Origin: Roseivirga sp.
GTDB taxonomy: Bacteria; Bacteroidota; Bacteroidia; Cytophagales; Cyclobacteriaceae
Reading direction: 5' to 3'
DNA length: 64,000 nucleotides
Assembly (NCBI GenBank): GCA_021404565.1
Contig: JAAWWF010000016.1
Coordinates: 372,001-436,000 of the forward strand
Below, one piece after another: positions 1-9,116 of this stretch (within the stretch, counting starts at the first letter, position 1; each line of letters opens with the position of its first letter). A model generated the notes under the pieces. The model worked only from the letters and a program-made list of their open reading frames with translations, searched no databases and was not told the DNA's origin. The position numbers and the translations under genes were made by a program.

Positions 1-1520
1 TACCTATGATATCACAGCCCCGACATTTACGGTTGACCCGGTAAGTGAAGATAACTTTATCAATAAATCAGAGTCCAGCGCAGATAATATCACCATCTCT
101 GGAACTACACCAGATCTTGCAGACAATGGCTTAGTGGTTACGCTAACCCTCAATGGTGAGACCTATGAGGCGGCAGTAGTCGATAAAATTTGGAGTCATG
201 CCATTCCAATTGCAGACATTCTTGCCCTGGGTGAAAACGAGCACACGATTGTCGCCAATTTTAACGACAGGGCCGGAAATCCGGCTACGCAGCAATCCCG
301 GAATTTTACCACGGAATATTCAGTGCCATCCATTGTGAGTGTCACGCGCATAAGCCCCACCAGCCAACAAACCGATGCGGATGAACTGGAGTTTCAAATT
401 GTATTTGATGAGGCTGTCCTGAACCTGGACAAGGATGATTTTGTAGCGAACAACACCACCGCTGAAATTACAGCATCTGGCACAGGAACTACCTACAACC
501 TGAAGCTCAGTGGAGGAGATTTGTTCAACGTCAATGCGGACATTTCCATGGACTTTGCCAACGGCCATAATGTAGGCGATGCCGCAGGAAACCTGGTGGC
601 TGACTTTACCATCAGTGGCACCAACGAGAACCTCTTTAATGTCATCAATGACCAAATAGCTCCGGTTTTAACTGTCACCAGCGTGTTAACGAATGACCAA
701 ACCCCTGCACTTAATGGTACGGTAGACGAGGCAGTTGGCGACATTACTGTAACTGTAGATGGACAAAGTTTTATAGCTACGAATAATGGGAACGGTACAT
801 GGACTGTCGCTGATGACCTGTTAACCACCTTGGCCGAAGGCACCTATGACATTATGGTAACGGCTACGGACCTTGCCGGAAACCAGGGCACTGACAATAC
901 TACCAATGAACTGACCATTGACCTTATTGCACCAACCATTGCGATCAATACCATTAGCACCGATGACTATGTCAATGCGACAGAAGATGATAGTGATTTA
1001 ACCGTTTCGGGAACCACCAGTGGCGCAGAGGACGGACAGGTAGTGACCTTGACGCTGAATTCGAAAAACTATCAGGCTACAGTCGGCAGCAATGCCTGGT
1101 CATTGGCAATTCCTTCAGCCGATATTCAGGCACTGACCGAAGAGTCACATACGATGACTGCTGATGTGACTGACAAGGCTGGCAATGCGGCCACTCAGGC
1201 TTCACGGTCTATTACCTATGATATCACCCCCCCAACATTTATAGTTAAGCCTATTAGTGAAGATAACTTTATCAATAAATCAGAGATCAGTACGGACAAG
1301 ATTACCGTCTCTGGAACTACACCAGATTCTGCAGACGATGGCTTAGTGGTTACGTTTACCCTCAATGGTACAACCTATGAGGCGGTAGTACAAGGTAGAA
1401 ATTGGCGTCATGACATTCCCATCGCAAACATTCTTGACCTGGAAGAAAAGGAGCATACGCTTGTCGCCAATTACAAGGACAGGGCCGGAAATGCGGCTGC
1501 CCAAATCGATCGCAAATTAG
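1..1520 (+). repeat. Duplicated Ig-like module DNA (copies at about 1-300 and 1211-1515)
   Basis: The first ~75 bases of the window recur almost unchanged from about 1211, including the shared stretch encoding EDNFINKSE, and the similarity continues through the ~100-residue Ig-like module (SGTTPDxADxGLVVT, then DRAGNxA). Divergent relatives of the module lie between them. This is consistent with intragenic segmental duplication in an adhesin gene. Confidence 0.75.
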
Positions 1521-4500
1521 TCTATGACATTACCGTACCCGCCCCTCCGGTTTACACTGGACTGACTAACGATACAGGAATAAGTGATACAGATAATATC
1601 ACCAATTCACAGCTTTTGTTGAATTTTGATGCTGAAGCTGGCGGTATAGTTCGCCTTTTTGATCTCAACTTAATAATTACTGGCAATAATAACGGTGAAA
1701 CCGTAGAGTTTCCTGTTAATAGCGGTGAAGCTGCTGAGGAGACTGCCGGGAAATATTTATACACAAGTTTCTCTAGTACGGTTGATGGAACTTACCCCAT
1801 CAATGCCTTTCACCGGGATGCCGCAGGCAACGAAAGTGAACCCATTTCTTTTACCGTTACACTCGATACCAAAGCACCAACAATAGACAGACTAGATGAT
1901 TTTGTAATCGGCATTAATGCTAGCAATCAAAATCAGGAATTTATTGAGCCCTTGATGAATGCTGATAATGAAATTGTATCAGCCCTACTTAGCGTCAATG
2001 GTCAGGAATTCAAAGGCGCTCAGAACAGTATGGACAATACCTTCGATATTGCGCTGGGTGCAGATTTTCTTCTGACTTTGGAAGAGGACGTCTATGAATT
2101 CTCACTAAAGGCGACTGACCATGCAGGAAATGAAGCAACTTATATTGATGATCAGGCGGGCCCGATAAAAAGGAATACCCTGGTCAAGGACATCAGCGTG
2201 CCGGCAGTGCCCGATGTTCAATCAACTTATACCTTTCCTGAAAATGAAACAGGCAGAGTGGCCATTTTCTCCATCGATGATGTGGACATTTTAGGGCAAG
2301 TTTCCGGAGACAATCATAAAGTTCGTCTTGCTGAAAAGCTCTTTGTATTAAGAAGGTTTCAAGTCCAGGCACTGGGTAATCAATTGTTCGCCTTAAATGT
2401 GATAGAGGCACTGGATTTTGAGGACCCTTTACGAAATGTAGAAACCCGGCAAGATGGCACGGTGTATTACCCACTGGATATTGAGGTATCTGATGGTGCG
2501 GGAAACACGGTTGAAGTTTCTGTTGAGGTCGTGATTGAAGATAGAAAGGCCAGTATCAGTTCAACCCCGGAAAACTTAGAAGATGGTGGTTCTGGGTTTG
2601 CAGATGAAATCAACATTTCGAGCAATCTGGAGGAGTTCAGTTACCCGATTTCTTTCGATTATGAGGAGGGCACATTTGATGACCTTTTTCTTCTGCAAAA
2701 TTTTTTACCTGAAGAGGAGGTCAACGATTTGTTCCAACCCATAGAAAACCCAATCTTCAGCTTCCCTGAAATCGCCTTTGAAGGTGAAAATGGTATTGAA
2801 AGAGATCCTCGCTTTAATAATGAAGATCGGATCATTGATGATGTTGAAGCAACAAATCAGCAGTTGGTGGTCGATATCGATACCAAAGATTTCCCTGCCT
2901 TCAATACCCTAAATGTCAAATTTCTTATTGGGGACTCTTTTTTCCGTTTTGCGTCCATCGAGCAACAAGGAGAAACTGCCAGCTACCGTGCCGCTGGCCC
3001 GCCTCTTTCGGCCATTGCCCCCGGAGAGTATAAAATTGTTGCAGAAGCACTGGATGCTGATGGCCAAGTGTTGAAAAGTGAGATCACCAATGTATTCCGG
3101 CAATATGGCACTCCTGACTGGCTGCTGTTAGAAATAGATGAAGAGACTCAACAATATGTGCTCAGAGGCACCGAAATACCTCAAAGCGGTCTTACCTATG
3201 TTTGGTTGAGGCTGTTGGACACCAAACTAAAACCTCAGGACCAGCAAGCGTTTATAATTTCTGTAAAAGACGAAACACCACCGGCACTTGATATTCCGGA
3301 TCGGATAGATATTCTTGAAAATGCCGATATAAGTTTCGTAACGGGGCCTAAGCGCATCGGTGAACGGGTGGTGCGATATGAATTATTGATTGGGAATACT
3401 TTTATAGATGATGGAGAGACTAAGAGAACCAGCGATGGACATCTTTTTAAGATTATTGGCTTAGGTCCGGACAACACTGATATTCAAGCCACCAATAATG
3501 TGGTTGAGGCACCATCGGTTCGTTTAGAAATGAAGCCGGGTCCTGATTTTGAGAATCCTATAGATGAAGGTAAGGACAACAAATACCAGTTCGAGTTGCT
3601 AAGTGAGGATGCCGCTGGCAATACTGCCATTAACCTGGTTACCATATTCATCTTAGATGGTGGCGATGCACCTGTATTCGTTGATGAGAGTAATCAGGAG
3701 CGTACTACTTTCGAAGAGACCGTAGAGGAATCAGAGAACTATTCCGGAGCCATCAACTTTGTGCAAGTGGCTGACCTTTTTGATAACACTTCCAGCACCA
3801 TACAGTACCGCCTTACAAATAAAGGTGCTGACGATAGTAACGCTGATTTCAAAGGCGTTGACAATGATCACTTTGAGTTTTCTCCTGAAGGAGTATTGTC
3901 ATTTAAATCTACTTCCCTTCCCAATTTCGAGCAACCCAAAGATGCCAACAGTGATAATATATATGAGGTTGAATATTTCGGTTTCGATGGGGTGCATAGA
4001 ACAGAGGGAAATTTTCTGCTCAAGGTAAAAATCAAGAATGATGATGGCCTGGGAATAATAGCCGAGAGTGAGTATGCAATAGCCGAGAACAGCTTAGCAG
4101 TGTTTGCAACTATGAAAGTCGTACCAGAGATCGGCACCCTAACTTATAGCTTGGGAGATGCACTGGACGAAACGCATTTTATCATGGATGAGAACGCGGG
4201 CCAGCTGTCTCCCAAGGACCCTTTCAATTTTGAAGAACCTGGCGATGCCAACAATGACGGCACTTACCTGATAAAGGTATTTGCTCAGGAAGAGGGAGGG
4301 AAACAGGCAAGCAAAACAATCCGGATTACCATAACGGATGAGAAAGAGTTTACTCCTGAATTTACTTCTGTGCCTATAACCACTGTAGATGAAAACCAAA
4401 CCTATACCTATATCATTGAAGTAAATGATTTGGATGGAGACCGGGTAAATGTAAATAGCATCACCTTTCCCGACTGGCTAAGTCTGACTACTACCCCTGT

Positions 4501-7500
4501 AGTAAGTACGCTGGCCGGTTCGAATTTAATGGGTTTTGCAAACGGCCCAGGTATAATAGCTCAATTTAACGCGCCCTCAGGAGTAGCGGTAGATGCTGCG
4601 GGCTATATCTATGTGGCAGATACCGAAAATAACCGTATTCGTAAGATCACTCCAGAAAGAGAAGTAAGTAAGCTGGCCGGCCTGGGAGTTAAGGGTTTTA
4701 GAGACGACATAGAAAGACTAGCTCAATTTAACGGCCCCGGTGGAGTAGCGGTAGATGCTGGGGGCAATGTCTATGTGGCAGATAAGTTCAATAATCGTAT
4801 TCGTAAGATCAGCCCGGAACGAGTAGTAAGTACGCTGGCCGGTTCGACCTTTGGTTTTAAAAACGGCACAGGTACAGAAGCTCAATTTAAAAGCCCTGTT
4901 GGAGTAGCGGTAGATGCTGCGGGCAATGTCTATGTGGCAGATCAGAGCAATCACGCTATTCGTAAGATCAGCCCGGAAGGAGAAGTAAGTACGCTGGCCG
5001 GTTCGGGATTTGGTTTTAAAGACGGCCCAGGTACAGAAGCTAAATTTAACAAACCCAGAGGAGTAACAGTAGATGCTGGGGGCAATGTCTATGTGGCAGA
5101 TCAGGGCAATCACGTTATTCGTAAGATCAGCCCGGGAGGAGAAGTAAGTACGCTGGCCGGTTTGGCACCCCGGTTTTTATTCCTTACATTTCCAGGTTTT
5201 AGAGACGGCACAGGTACAGTAGCTCAATTTAACGAACCCGCAGGAGTAGCGGTAGATGCTGGGGGCAATGTCTATGTGGCAGATCAGAAAAATCACCGTA
5301 TTCGTAAGATCACCCCGGAAGGAGAAGTAAATACGCTGGCCGGTTCGGGATTTGGTTTTAAAGACGGCCCAGGTACAGAAGCTCAATTTTCGATCCCCAG
5401 AGGAGTCGCTGTAGATGGGGAGGGTAATGTCTTTGTGGCAGATCGGGGGAATCTGCGTATTCGGAAGATCAGCGACAAATTGGTATTAACAGGTAATCCT
5501 ATAGGCCAGGTGGGCAGTCATGCGGTGGTGTTGGAAGTGACTGATGGTAAGGGTGGAAAATCCACACAGTCTTTTACCATTACAGTGACTGATGTCACCC
5601 CGCCTGAATTTACAACCGTAGCCACCCACTCTTTTCCTGAAAACGAGTCAGGTTCGGTGTTTACTGCAGAAGCTTCGGATGCTGACCCCAACCTGACCTA
5701 TAGCCTGGGAAGCGAATTAGATGAGGCTTTGTTTAGCATTGATGCGGCTACCGGAGAAGTCTCCTCACTCAGCCCATTCAACTTTGAAGCACCCGTAGAT
5801 GCTAATGCAGATAATGTTTACGAGCTAAAGGTGTTGGTTGCCGATCAAGCAGGCAATACGGATTCTCAAACTGTATACCTCGCAATCACCAACCAGGAAG
5901 AAGCACCCGCTTTCAGTTCTGAAGGCACTTTTGAGATTGTTGAAAATACAGCGGGTTCTGCTTTTACAGCCGTGGCAACAGACCCGGAGCAATTGCCTGA
6001 CATTGTTTATGGTTTGGGCTCGGGACTGGACGAAGCCTTATTCGCAATTGATGCAGGCACTGGCCAAGTCTCCTTCGTTGATCCCCTCAACTTCGAGATG
6101 GCCCAGGACAACAATTCCGATAACGTCTATGAAATTCTGGTACAGGCAACGGATGAAGCGGGAAGTGTAGGTGAGCAGCAAGTTTTGATCACCATCACCA
6201 ACCAGGAAGAAGCACCCATTTTTAGCTCTGAAGGCTCTTTTGAGTTTACTGAAAATACAGCGGGTTCTGCTTTCACAGCAGCAGCAGCAGACCCGGAGCA
6301 ATTGCCCGACATTGCCTACGGATTGGGTACAGAATTGGACGAAGCCTTATTCACAATAGATGCAGGCACTGGTGAAGTCTCCTTCGCTGAGCCCCTCAAC
6401 TTCGAGATGGCCCTCGACAACAATTCCGATAACGTCTATGAAATATTACTACTGGCAACGGATGAGGCGGGAAGTATCGGTGAGCAGCAAGTTTTGGTCA
6501 GTATTACCAACCAGGAAGAAGTACCCGTTTTCAGTTCTGAAGGTACTTTTGAGATTGTTGAAAATACAGCGGGTTCTGCTTTTACAGCCGTGGCAACAGA
6601 CCCGGACCAATTGCCTGACATTGCCTATGGACTGGGTACAGAATTGGACGAATCCTTATTCACAATTGATGCAAATACAGGTGAAGTCTCCTTCTCTCAG
6701 CCCCTCAACTTCGAGATGGCCCTTGACAACAATTCCGATAACGTCTATGACATTCTGGTACAGGCAACGGATGAAGCGGGAAGTGTAGGCGAGCAGCAAG
6801 TTTTGATCACCATCACCAACCAGGAAGAAGCACCCGCTTTCAGTTCTGAAGGCACTTTTGAGTTTACTGAAAATACAGCGGGTTCTGCTTTTACAGCCGT
6901 GGCAACAGACCCGGAGCAATTGCCTGACATTGCCTATGGATTGGGTACGGAACTGGATGAAGCCTTATTTACAATTGATGCAAATACAGGTGAAGTCTCC
7001 TTCTCTGAGCCCCTCAACTTCGAGATGGCCCTCGACAACAATTCCGATAACGTCTATGAAATATTACTACTGGCCACGGATGAAGTGGGAAGTGTAGGTG
7101 AGCAACGGGTTTTGGTCAGCATCACTAATGTCAATGAGATCACCGCATTTACGTCCGATCCAATTCTTTCAGTCAATGATGATCAGGTGTATGGGTATGT
7201 AATGACTGCTACTGATGAAGATGGCGACCCTTTGACTTATGAACTCCTCACATCACCGGATTGGCTGACCATTGATGGTAACCTGTTGCAAGGCAGTGCT
7301 GTTGGCGTATCAGGTACACACAACATCATGGTAAAGGTATCAGATGGTCTGGGCGGAGAAGATACTCAGGAATTTGACCTGACAGTGGTGGATGTTACTG
7401 CACCGGTATTGGCTTTACCTCCCAACCTGGTTAATGTCGATGAGAACAGTTCTGGTGCAATAGGTACTATTAGTGCCACCGATACGGATGCCAATATTAC

Positions 7501-8275
7501 TTATAGTCTTGACGCTGCTTCTGATGCGGGTCCATTCTCGATCAATGCTGAAACAGGTGGGGTAACAATTGTAAGCCCGCTCGACTTCGAAAACCCAACT
7601 GATGCGAATGCTGATAACATATATGAAGTTAGAATACTAGCCACTGACGGTGCAGGCAATGTGGGGGAAGGCTTGGCAGGGATTCGTGTACTAGATCTGG
7701 AGGCCATAATGAATGTGGTGGGCAACCTGGAAATCCCGCCCGCTCCATTAGAATTTAACACCCCCTTTGATGTGGAAATAATAAATACGGGTGAAGATTT
7801 TTTGGAGATTTCGGCTATCACTTACCCCGAAGGGTTCAGCGGACCCGAGAATCTGGATGAGATCAAAATGGTTCCGGGCATCGCACATACCTTAACCTTC
7901 TTCTTCACACCTACTGAGATGAGAGTATATACAGGAACAATTGTGATCACCTCAAACGGAGGTATCGCGGAAATTGCCGTAAGCGCCACAGGCGATACGG
8001 TTACCGGGGTGGACGATGGTGTTTTGGAACCCGATAAAATCGTCCTCTTCCCGGTGCCTGTGGATAAAATCTTAACCATTGACCTGACTGACTATGGAGG
8101 AAAACCCCTGGACATTACGCTCAACGATCTTTCCGGAACAGAACGCTTCAAACTGTCTCAGTTCAGGGAAAAGACATTGACGTTAGATGTGTCAGCCTAT
8201 GGGAGCGGGATGTACCTCATGAGGTTCAATAATGGGTCGGAAGTAATTACCAAGAAAGTATTGATCAAGCGATAG
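2..8275 (+). CDS. Giant multi-domain surface adhesin with T9SS sorting domain (5' end outside window)
   Basis: The reading frame is open from the left edge, so only the C-terminal ~2757 residues are visible and the signal peptide is missing. In order it has: Ig-like modules of about 100 residues with an AGNxATQ motif (nt 1-1520); a mixed Ig/cadherin-like stretch with repeated VxENxxG and DFExPxDANxDNxYE motifs; six NHL beta-propeller units (nt 4496-5476); further cadherin-like domains, including four 309-bp near-identical copies (nt 5891-7126); an Ig-like domain near nt 7740-8005; and a C-terminal type A T9SS sorting domain (from about nt 8015) containing LFPVPVDK and ending KKVLIKR. The family is exported by T9SS and then attached to or released from the cell surface, typically for adhesion or gliding. 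The ligand is unknown. Asp-rich loops suggest Ca2+ binding (inference). The lipoprotein gene follows after 10 nt. Confidence 0.9.
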   Translation, partial: TYDITAPTFTVDPVSEDNFINKSESSADNITISGTTPDLADNGLVVTLTLNGETYEAAVVDKIWSHAIPIADILALGENEHTIVANFNDRAGNPATQQSRNFTTEYSVPSIVSVTRISPTSQQTDADELEFQIVFDEAVLNLDKDDFVANNTTAEITASGTGTTYNLKLSGGDLFNVNADISMDFANGHNVGDAAGNLVADFTISGTNENLFNVINDQIAPVLTVTSVLTNDQTPALNGTVDEAVGDITVTVDGQSFIATNNGNGTWTVADDLLTTLAEGTYDIMVTATDLAGNQGTDNTTNELTIDLIAPTIAINTISTDDYVNATEDDSDLTVSGTTSGAEDGQVVTLTLNSKNYQATVGSNAWSLAIPSADIQALTEESHTMTADVTDKAGNAATQASRSITYDITPPTFIVKPISEDNFINKSEISTDKITVSGTTPDSADDGLVVTFTLNGTTYEAVVQGRNWRHDIPIANILDLEEKEHTLVANYKDRAGNAAAQIDRKLVYDITVPAPPVYTGLTNDTGISDTDNITNSQLLLNFDAEAGGIVRLFDLNLIITGNNNGETVEFPVNSGEAAEETAGKYLYTSFSSTVDGTYPINAFHRDAAGNESEPISFTVTLDTKAPTIDRLDDFVIGINASNQNQEFIEPLMNADNEIVSALLSVNGQEFKGAQNSMDNTFDIALGADFLLTLEEDVYEFSLKATDHAGNEATYIDDQAGPIKRNTLVKDISVPAVPDVQSTYTFPENETGRVAIFSIDDVDILGQVSGDNHKVRLAEKLFVLRRFQVQALGNQLFALNVIEALDFEDPLRNVETRQDGTVYYPLDIEVSDGAGNTVEVSVEVVIEDRKASISSTPENLEDGGSGFADEINISSNLEEFSYPISFDYEEGTFDDLFLLQNFLPEEEVNDLFQPIENPIFSFPEIAFEGENGIERDPRFNNEDRIIDDVEATNQQLVVDIDTKDFPAFNTLNVKFLIGDSFFRFASIEQQGETASYRAAGPPLSAIAPGEYKIVAEALDADGQVLKSEITNVFRQYGTPDWLLLEIDEETQQYVLRGTEIPQSGLTYVWLRLLDTKLKPQDQQAFIISVKDETPPALDIPDRIDILENADISFVTGPKRIGERVVRYELLIGNTFIDDGETKRTSDGHLFKIIGLGPDNTDIQATNNVVEAPSVRLEMKPGPDFENPIDEGKDNKYQFELLSEDAAGNTAINLVTIFILDGGDAPVFVDESNQERTTFEETVEESENYSGAINFVQVADLFDNTSSTIQYRLTNKGADDSNADFKGVDNDHFEFSPEGVLSFKSTSLPNFEQPKDANSDNIYEVEYFGFDGVHRTEGNFLLKVKIKNDDGLGIIAESEYAIAENSLAVFATMKVVPEIGTLTYSLGDALDETHFIMDENAGQLSPKDPFNFEEPGDANNDGTYLIKVFAQEEGGKQASKTIRITITDEKEFTPEFTSVPITTVDENQTYTYIIEVNDLDGDRVNVNSITFPDWLSLTTTPVVSTLAGSNLMGFANGPGIIAQFNAPSGVAVDAAGYIYVADTENNRIRKITPEREVSKLAGLGVKGFRDDIERLAQFNGPGGVAVDAGGNVYVADKFNNRIRKISPERVVSTLAGSTFGFKNGTGTEAQFKSPVGVAVDAAGNVYVADQSNHAIRKISPEGEVSTLAGSGFGFKDGPGTEAKFNKPRGVTVDAGGNVYVADQGNHVIRKISPGGEVSTLAGLAPRFLFLTFPGFRDGTGTVAQFNEPAGVAVDAGGNVYVADQKNHRIRKITPEGEVNTLAGSGFGFKDGPGTEAQFSIPRGVAVDGEGNVFVADRGNLRIRKISDKLVLTGNPIGQVGSHAVVLEVTDGKGGKSTQSFTITVTDVTPPEFTTVATHSFPENESGSVFTAEASDADPNLTYSLGSELDEALFSIDAATGEVSSLSPFNFEAPVDANADNVYELKVLVADQAGNTDSQTVYLAITNQEEAPAFSSEGTFEIVENTAGSAFTAVATDPEQLPDIVYGLGSGLDEALFAIDAGTGQVSFVDPLNFEMAQDNNSDNVYEILVQATDEAGSVGEQQVLITITNQEEAPIFSSEGSFEFTENTAGSAFTAAAADPEQLPDIAYGLGTELDEALFTIDAGTGEVSFAEPLNFEMALDNNSDNVYEILLLATDEAGSIGEQQVLVSITNQEEVPVFSSEGTFEIVENTAGSAFTAVATDPDQLPDIAYGLGTELDESLFTIDANTGEVSFSQPLNFEMALDNNSDNVYDILVQATDEAGSVGEQQVLITITNQEEAPAFSSEGTFEFTENTAGSAFTAVATDPEQLPDIAYGLGTELDEALFTIDANTGEVSFSEPLNFEMALDNNSDNVYEILLLATDEVGSVGEQRVLVSITNVNEITAFTSDPILSVNDDQVYGYVMTATDEDGDPLTYELLTSPDWLTIDGNLLQGSAVGVSGTHNIMVKVSDGLGGEDTQEFDLTVVDVTAPVLALPPNLVNVDENSSGAIGTISATDTDANITYSLDAASDAGPFSINAETGGVTIVSPLDFENPTDANADNIYEVRILATDGAGNVGEGLAGIRVLDLEAIMNVVGNLEIPPAPLEFNTPFDVEIINTGEDFLEISAITYPEGFSGPENLDEIKMVPGIAHTLTFFFTPTEMRVYTGTIVITSNGGIAEIAVSATGDTVTGVDDGVLEPDKIVLFPVPVDKILTIDLTDYGGKPLDITLNDLSGTERFKLSQFREKTLTLDVSAYGSGMYLMRFNNGSEVITKKVLIKR
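4496..5476 (+). repeat. Six NHL-type beta-propeller repeats inside the adhesin gene
   Basis: Six tandem units carry the core GVAVDAxGNVYVADxxNxRIRKI. Anchoring on that core (positions 4583, 4745, 4904, 5063, 5246, 5405) gives a period of 159-162 bp, except one 183-bp unit with a 24-bp insertion encoding a hydrophobic patch (around APRFLFLTFP). Six blades suit a closed NHL propeller. The DNA is strongly conserved between units, suggesting recent amplification or gene conversion. Confidence 0.85.
5891..7126 (+). repeat. Four 309-bp tandem cadherin-like repeats
   Basis: The phrase encoding NQEEAPxFSSEG recurs at 5891, 6200, 6509 and 6818, an exact 309-bp (103-residue) period. The last copy ends near 7126, where the linker changes to NVNEITAF. 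Each unit encodes ENTAGSAFTA, a GLGTELDEALF-like stretch, and PLNFEMAxDNNSDNVY, as in cadherin/VCBS-type domains. Copies are near-identical at DNA level, so copy number may vary between strains. Confidence 0.9.
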
Positions 8276-8285
8276 AAATAGCGAA

Positions 8286-8768
8286 ATGATGAAAAATTTA
8301 AAGATAAAAAGACGATACGAGTTTCTGTTGATTATGATCGCCCTACTCACCTTTGGCGCCTGCAATCAAGATGATTCACCCCCTACCCCACAGGAAGAAC
8401 AACTGGCAATTTTGATCGATGAGGTCTGGGGAGATCAAAACGGTAGCTCAAGCAACCAGGCAGCTCCTCCGGGCACGGTGATAGTCGATGGACAGGATGT
8501 AAGTGTAAACTTTATTGGTTTCTCACTTTCCTTTACCGATGGTGGCTATACTACCACCGGTGCTGAAGATCTTTTCAAAGCGTCAGGCACCTGGGAATGG
8601 ATGGATGAAGAGGCTCGAATGCTATCACTGGACGATGGCAAGGAAGTAACAATTCTGGAGCTATCAGAAACCGTGTTTAGCTTCCGTTTCACCTTTACAT
8701 CAAATGGTGGTGCGGCCAATTTGGTAAATGGAATTTCAGGAACTTATGTGATCAGGTTGGTCCGGTAG
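8286..8768 (+). CDS. Small secreted lipoprotein, possibly lipocalin-like
   Basis: This 160-residue protein starts with a basic N-terminus and a hydrophobic signal ending in a lipobox (LTFGAC, lipidated Cys26), so it should be a lipoprotein in the cell envelope. The mature part has alternating beta-type segments and a WEWMDEE...LSLDDGKEVTILEL pattern that resembles small lipocalin-like Bacteroidota lipoproteins, but no catalytic motif is visible. It begins 10 nt after the giant adhesin and is probably cotranscribed with it. A role as accessory to the adhesin is inference only. A second ATG directly follows the first and could equally be the start. Confidence 0.75.
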   Translation: MMKNLKIKRRYEFLLIMIALLTFGACNQDDSPPTPQEEQLAILIDEVWGDQNGSSSNQAAPPGTVIVDGQDVSVNFIGFSLSFTDGGYTTTGAEDLFKASGTWEWMDEEARMLSLDDGKEVTILELSETVFSFRFTFTSNGGAANLVNGISGTYVIRLVR

Positions 8769-8916
8769 ATGGATGAACGTATAGCCTGGAAAAAAGAGCC
8801 ATAGTTTTCTAAATCTTGATTCACCAGGTACCAGATAGTGGTAGTCACCTATGTAGGCTGCCACTTTCTGGACCACGAGCAGATGTTCAACAGAGTTACT
8901 GTTGTACCGATTGCAT

Positions 8917-8949
8917 AAAAAAAGGCCTTAGAAAGTTTCTAAGGCCTTT
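8917..8949 (-). terminator. Rho-independent terminator of the initiator tRNA
   Basis: A perfect 14-bp inverted repeat (8921-8934 and 8936-8949) is followed on the minus strand by a run of seven T (8917-8923, partly in the stem). It lies directly 3' of the minus-strand tRNA. The + strand side lacks a strong T-run, though it may still slow transcription arriving from the lipoprotein gene. Confidence 0.8.
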
Positions 8950-8953
8950 GTAG

Positions 8954-9026
<73 letters not shown>

Positions 9027-9057
9027 ATATCTCCTTCAGCTATTCTGAAGTGGGCTA

Positions 9058-9088
9058 CAAATGTAGATGACAAATCCATTCTAAACAA
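9058..9088 (-). promoter_or_regulatory. Bacteroidota-type promoter for the initiator tRNA
   Basis: Read on the minus strand, TTG (9088-9086) is separated by 20 nt from TACATTTG (9065-9058). This matches the -33 TTG / -7 TAnnTTTG housekeeping promoter of this phylum. The tRNA 5' end is 31 nt further on, allowing a short leader. Confidence 0.6.
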
Positions 9089-9089
9089 G

Positions 9090-9098
9090 TACCTTTGC
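9090..9098 (+). promoter_or_regulatory. Candidate -7 element for era
   Basis: TACCTTTGC matches the TAnnTTTG -7 consensus of Bacteroidota and lies 18 nt before the era ATG. No clear -33 TTG is visible at the expected distance, so this is a partial match. It is interleaved with the divergent tRNA promoter. Confidence 0.4.
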
Positions 9099-9116
9099 AA
9101 CTTAATTTTTGAAAAA

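Noticed and set aside
4718-5386. Antisense frames with repeated CHIDIAPSIYRYS-like sequence
   Set aside because: They are mirror translations of the NHL repeats of the sense gene and have no independent start context.
6038-7097. Several short frames on both strands inside the cadherin repeats
   Set aside because: They recur at 309-bp spacing because the underlying DNA repeats; codons match the long sense frame.
5891-7126. Regular repeats as a possible CRISPR array
   Set aside because: The 309-bp units are contiguous coding repeats in one open frame, without spacers.
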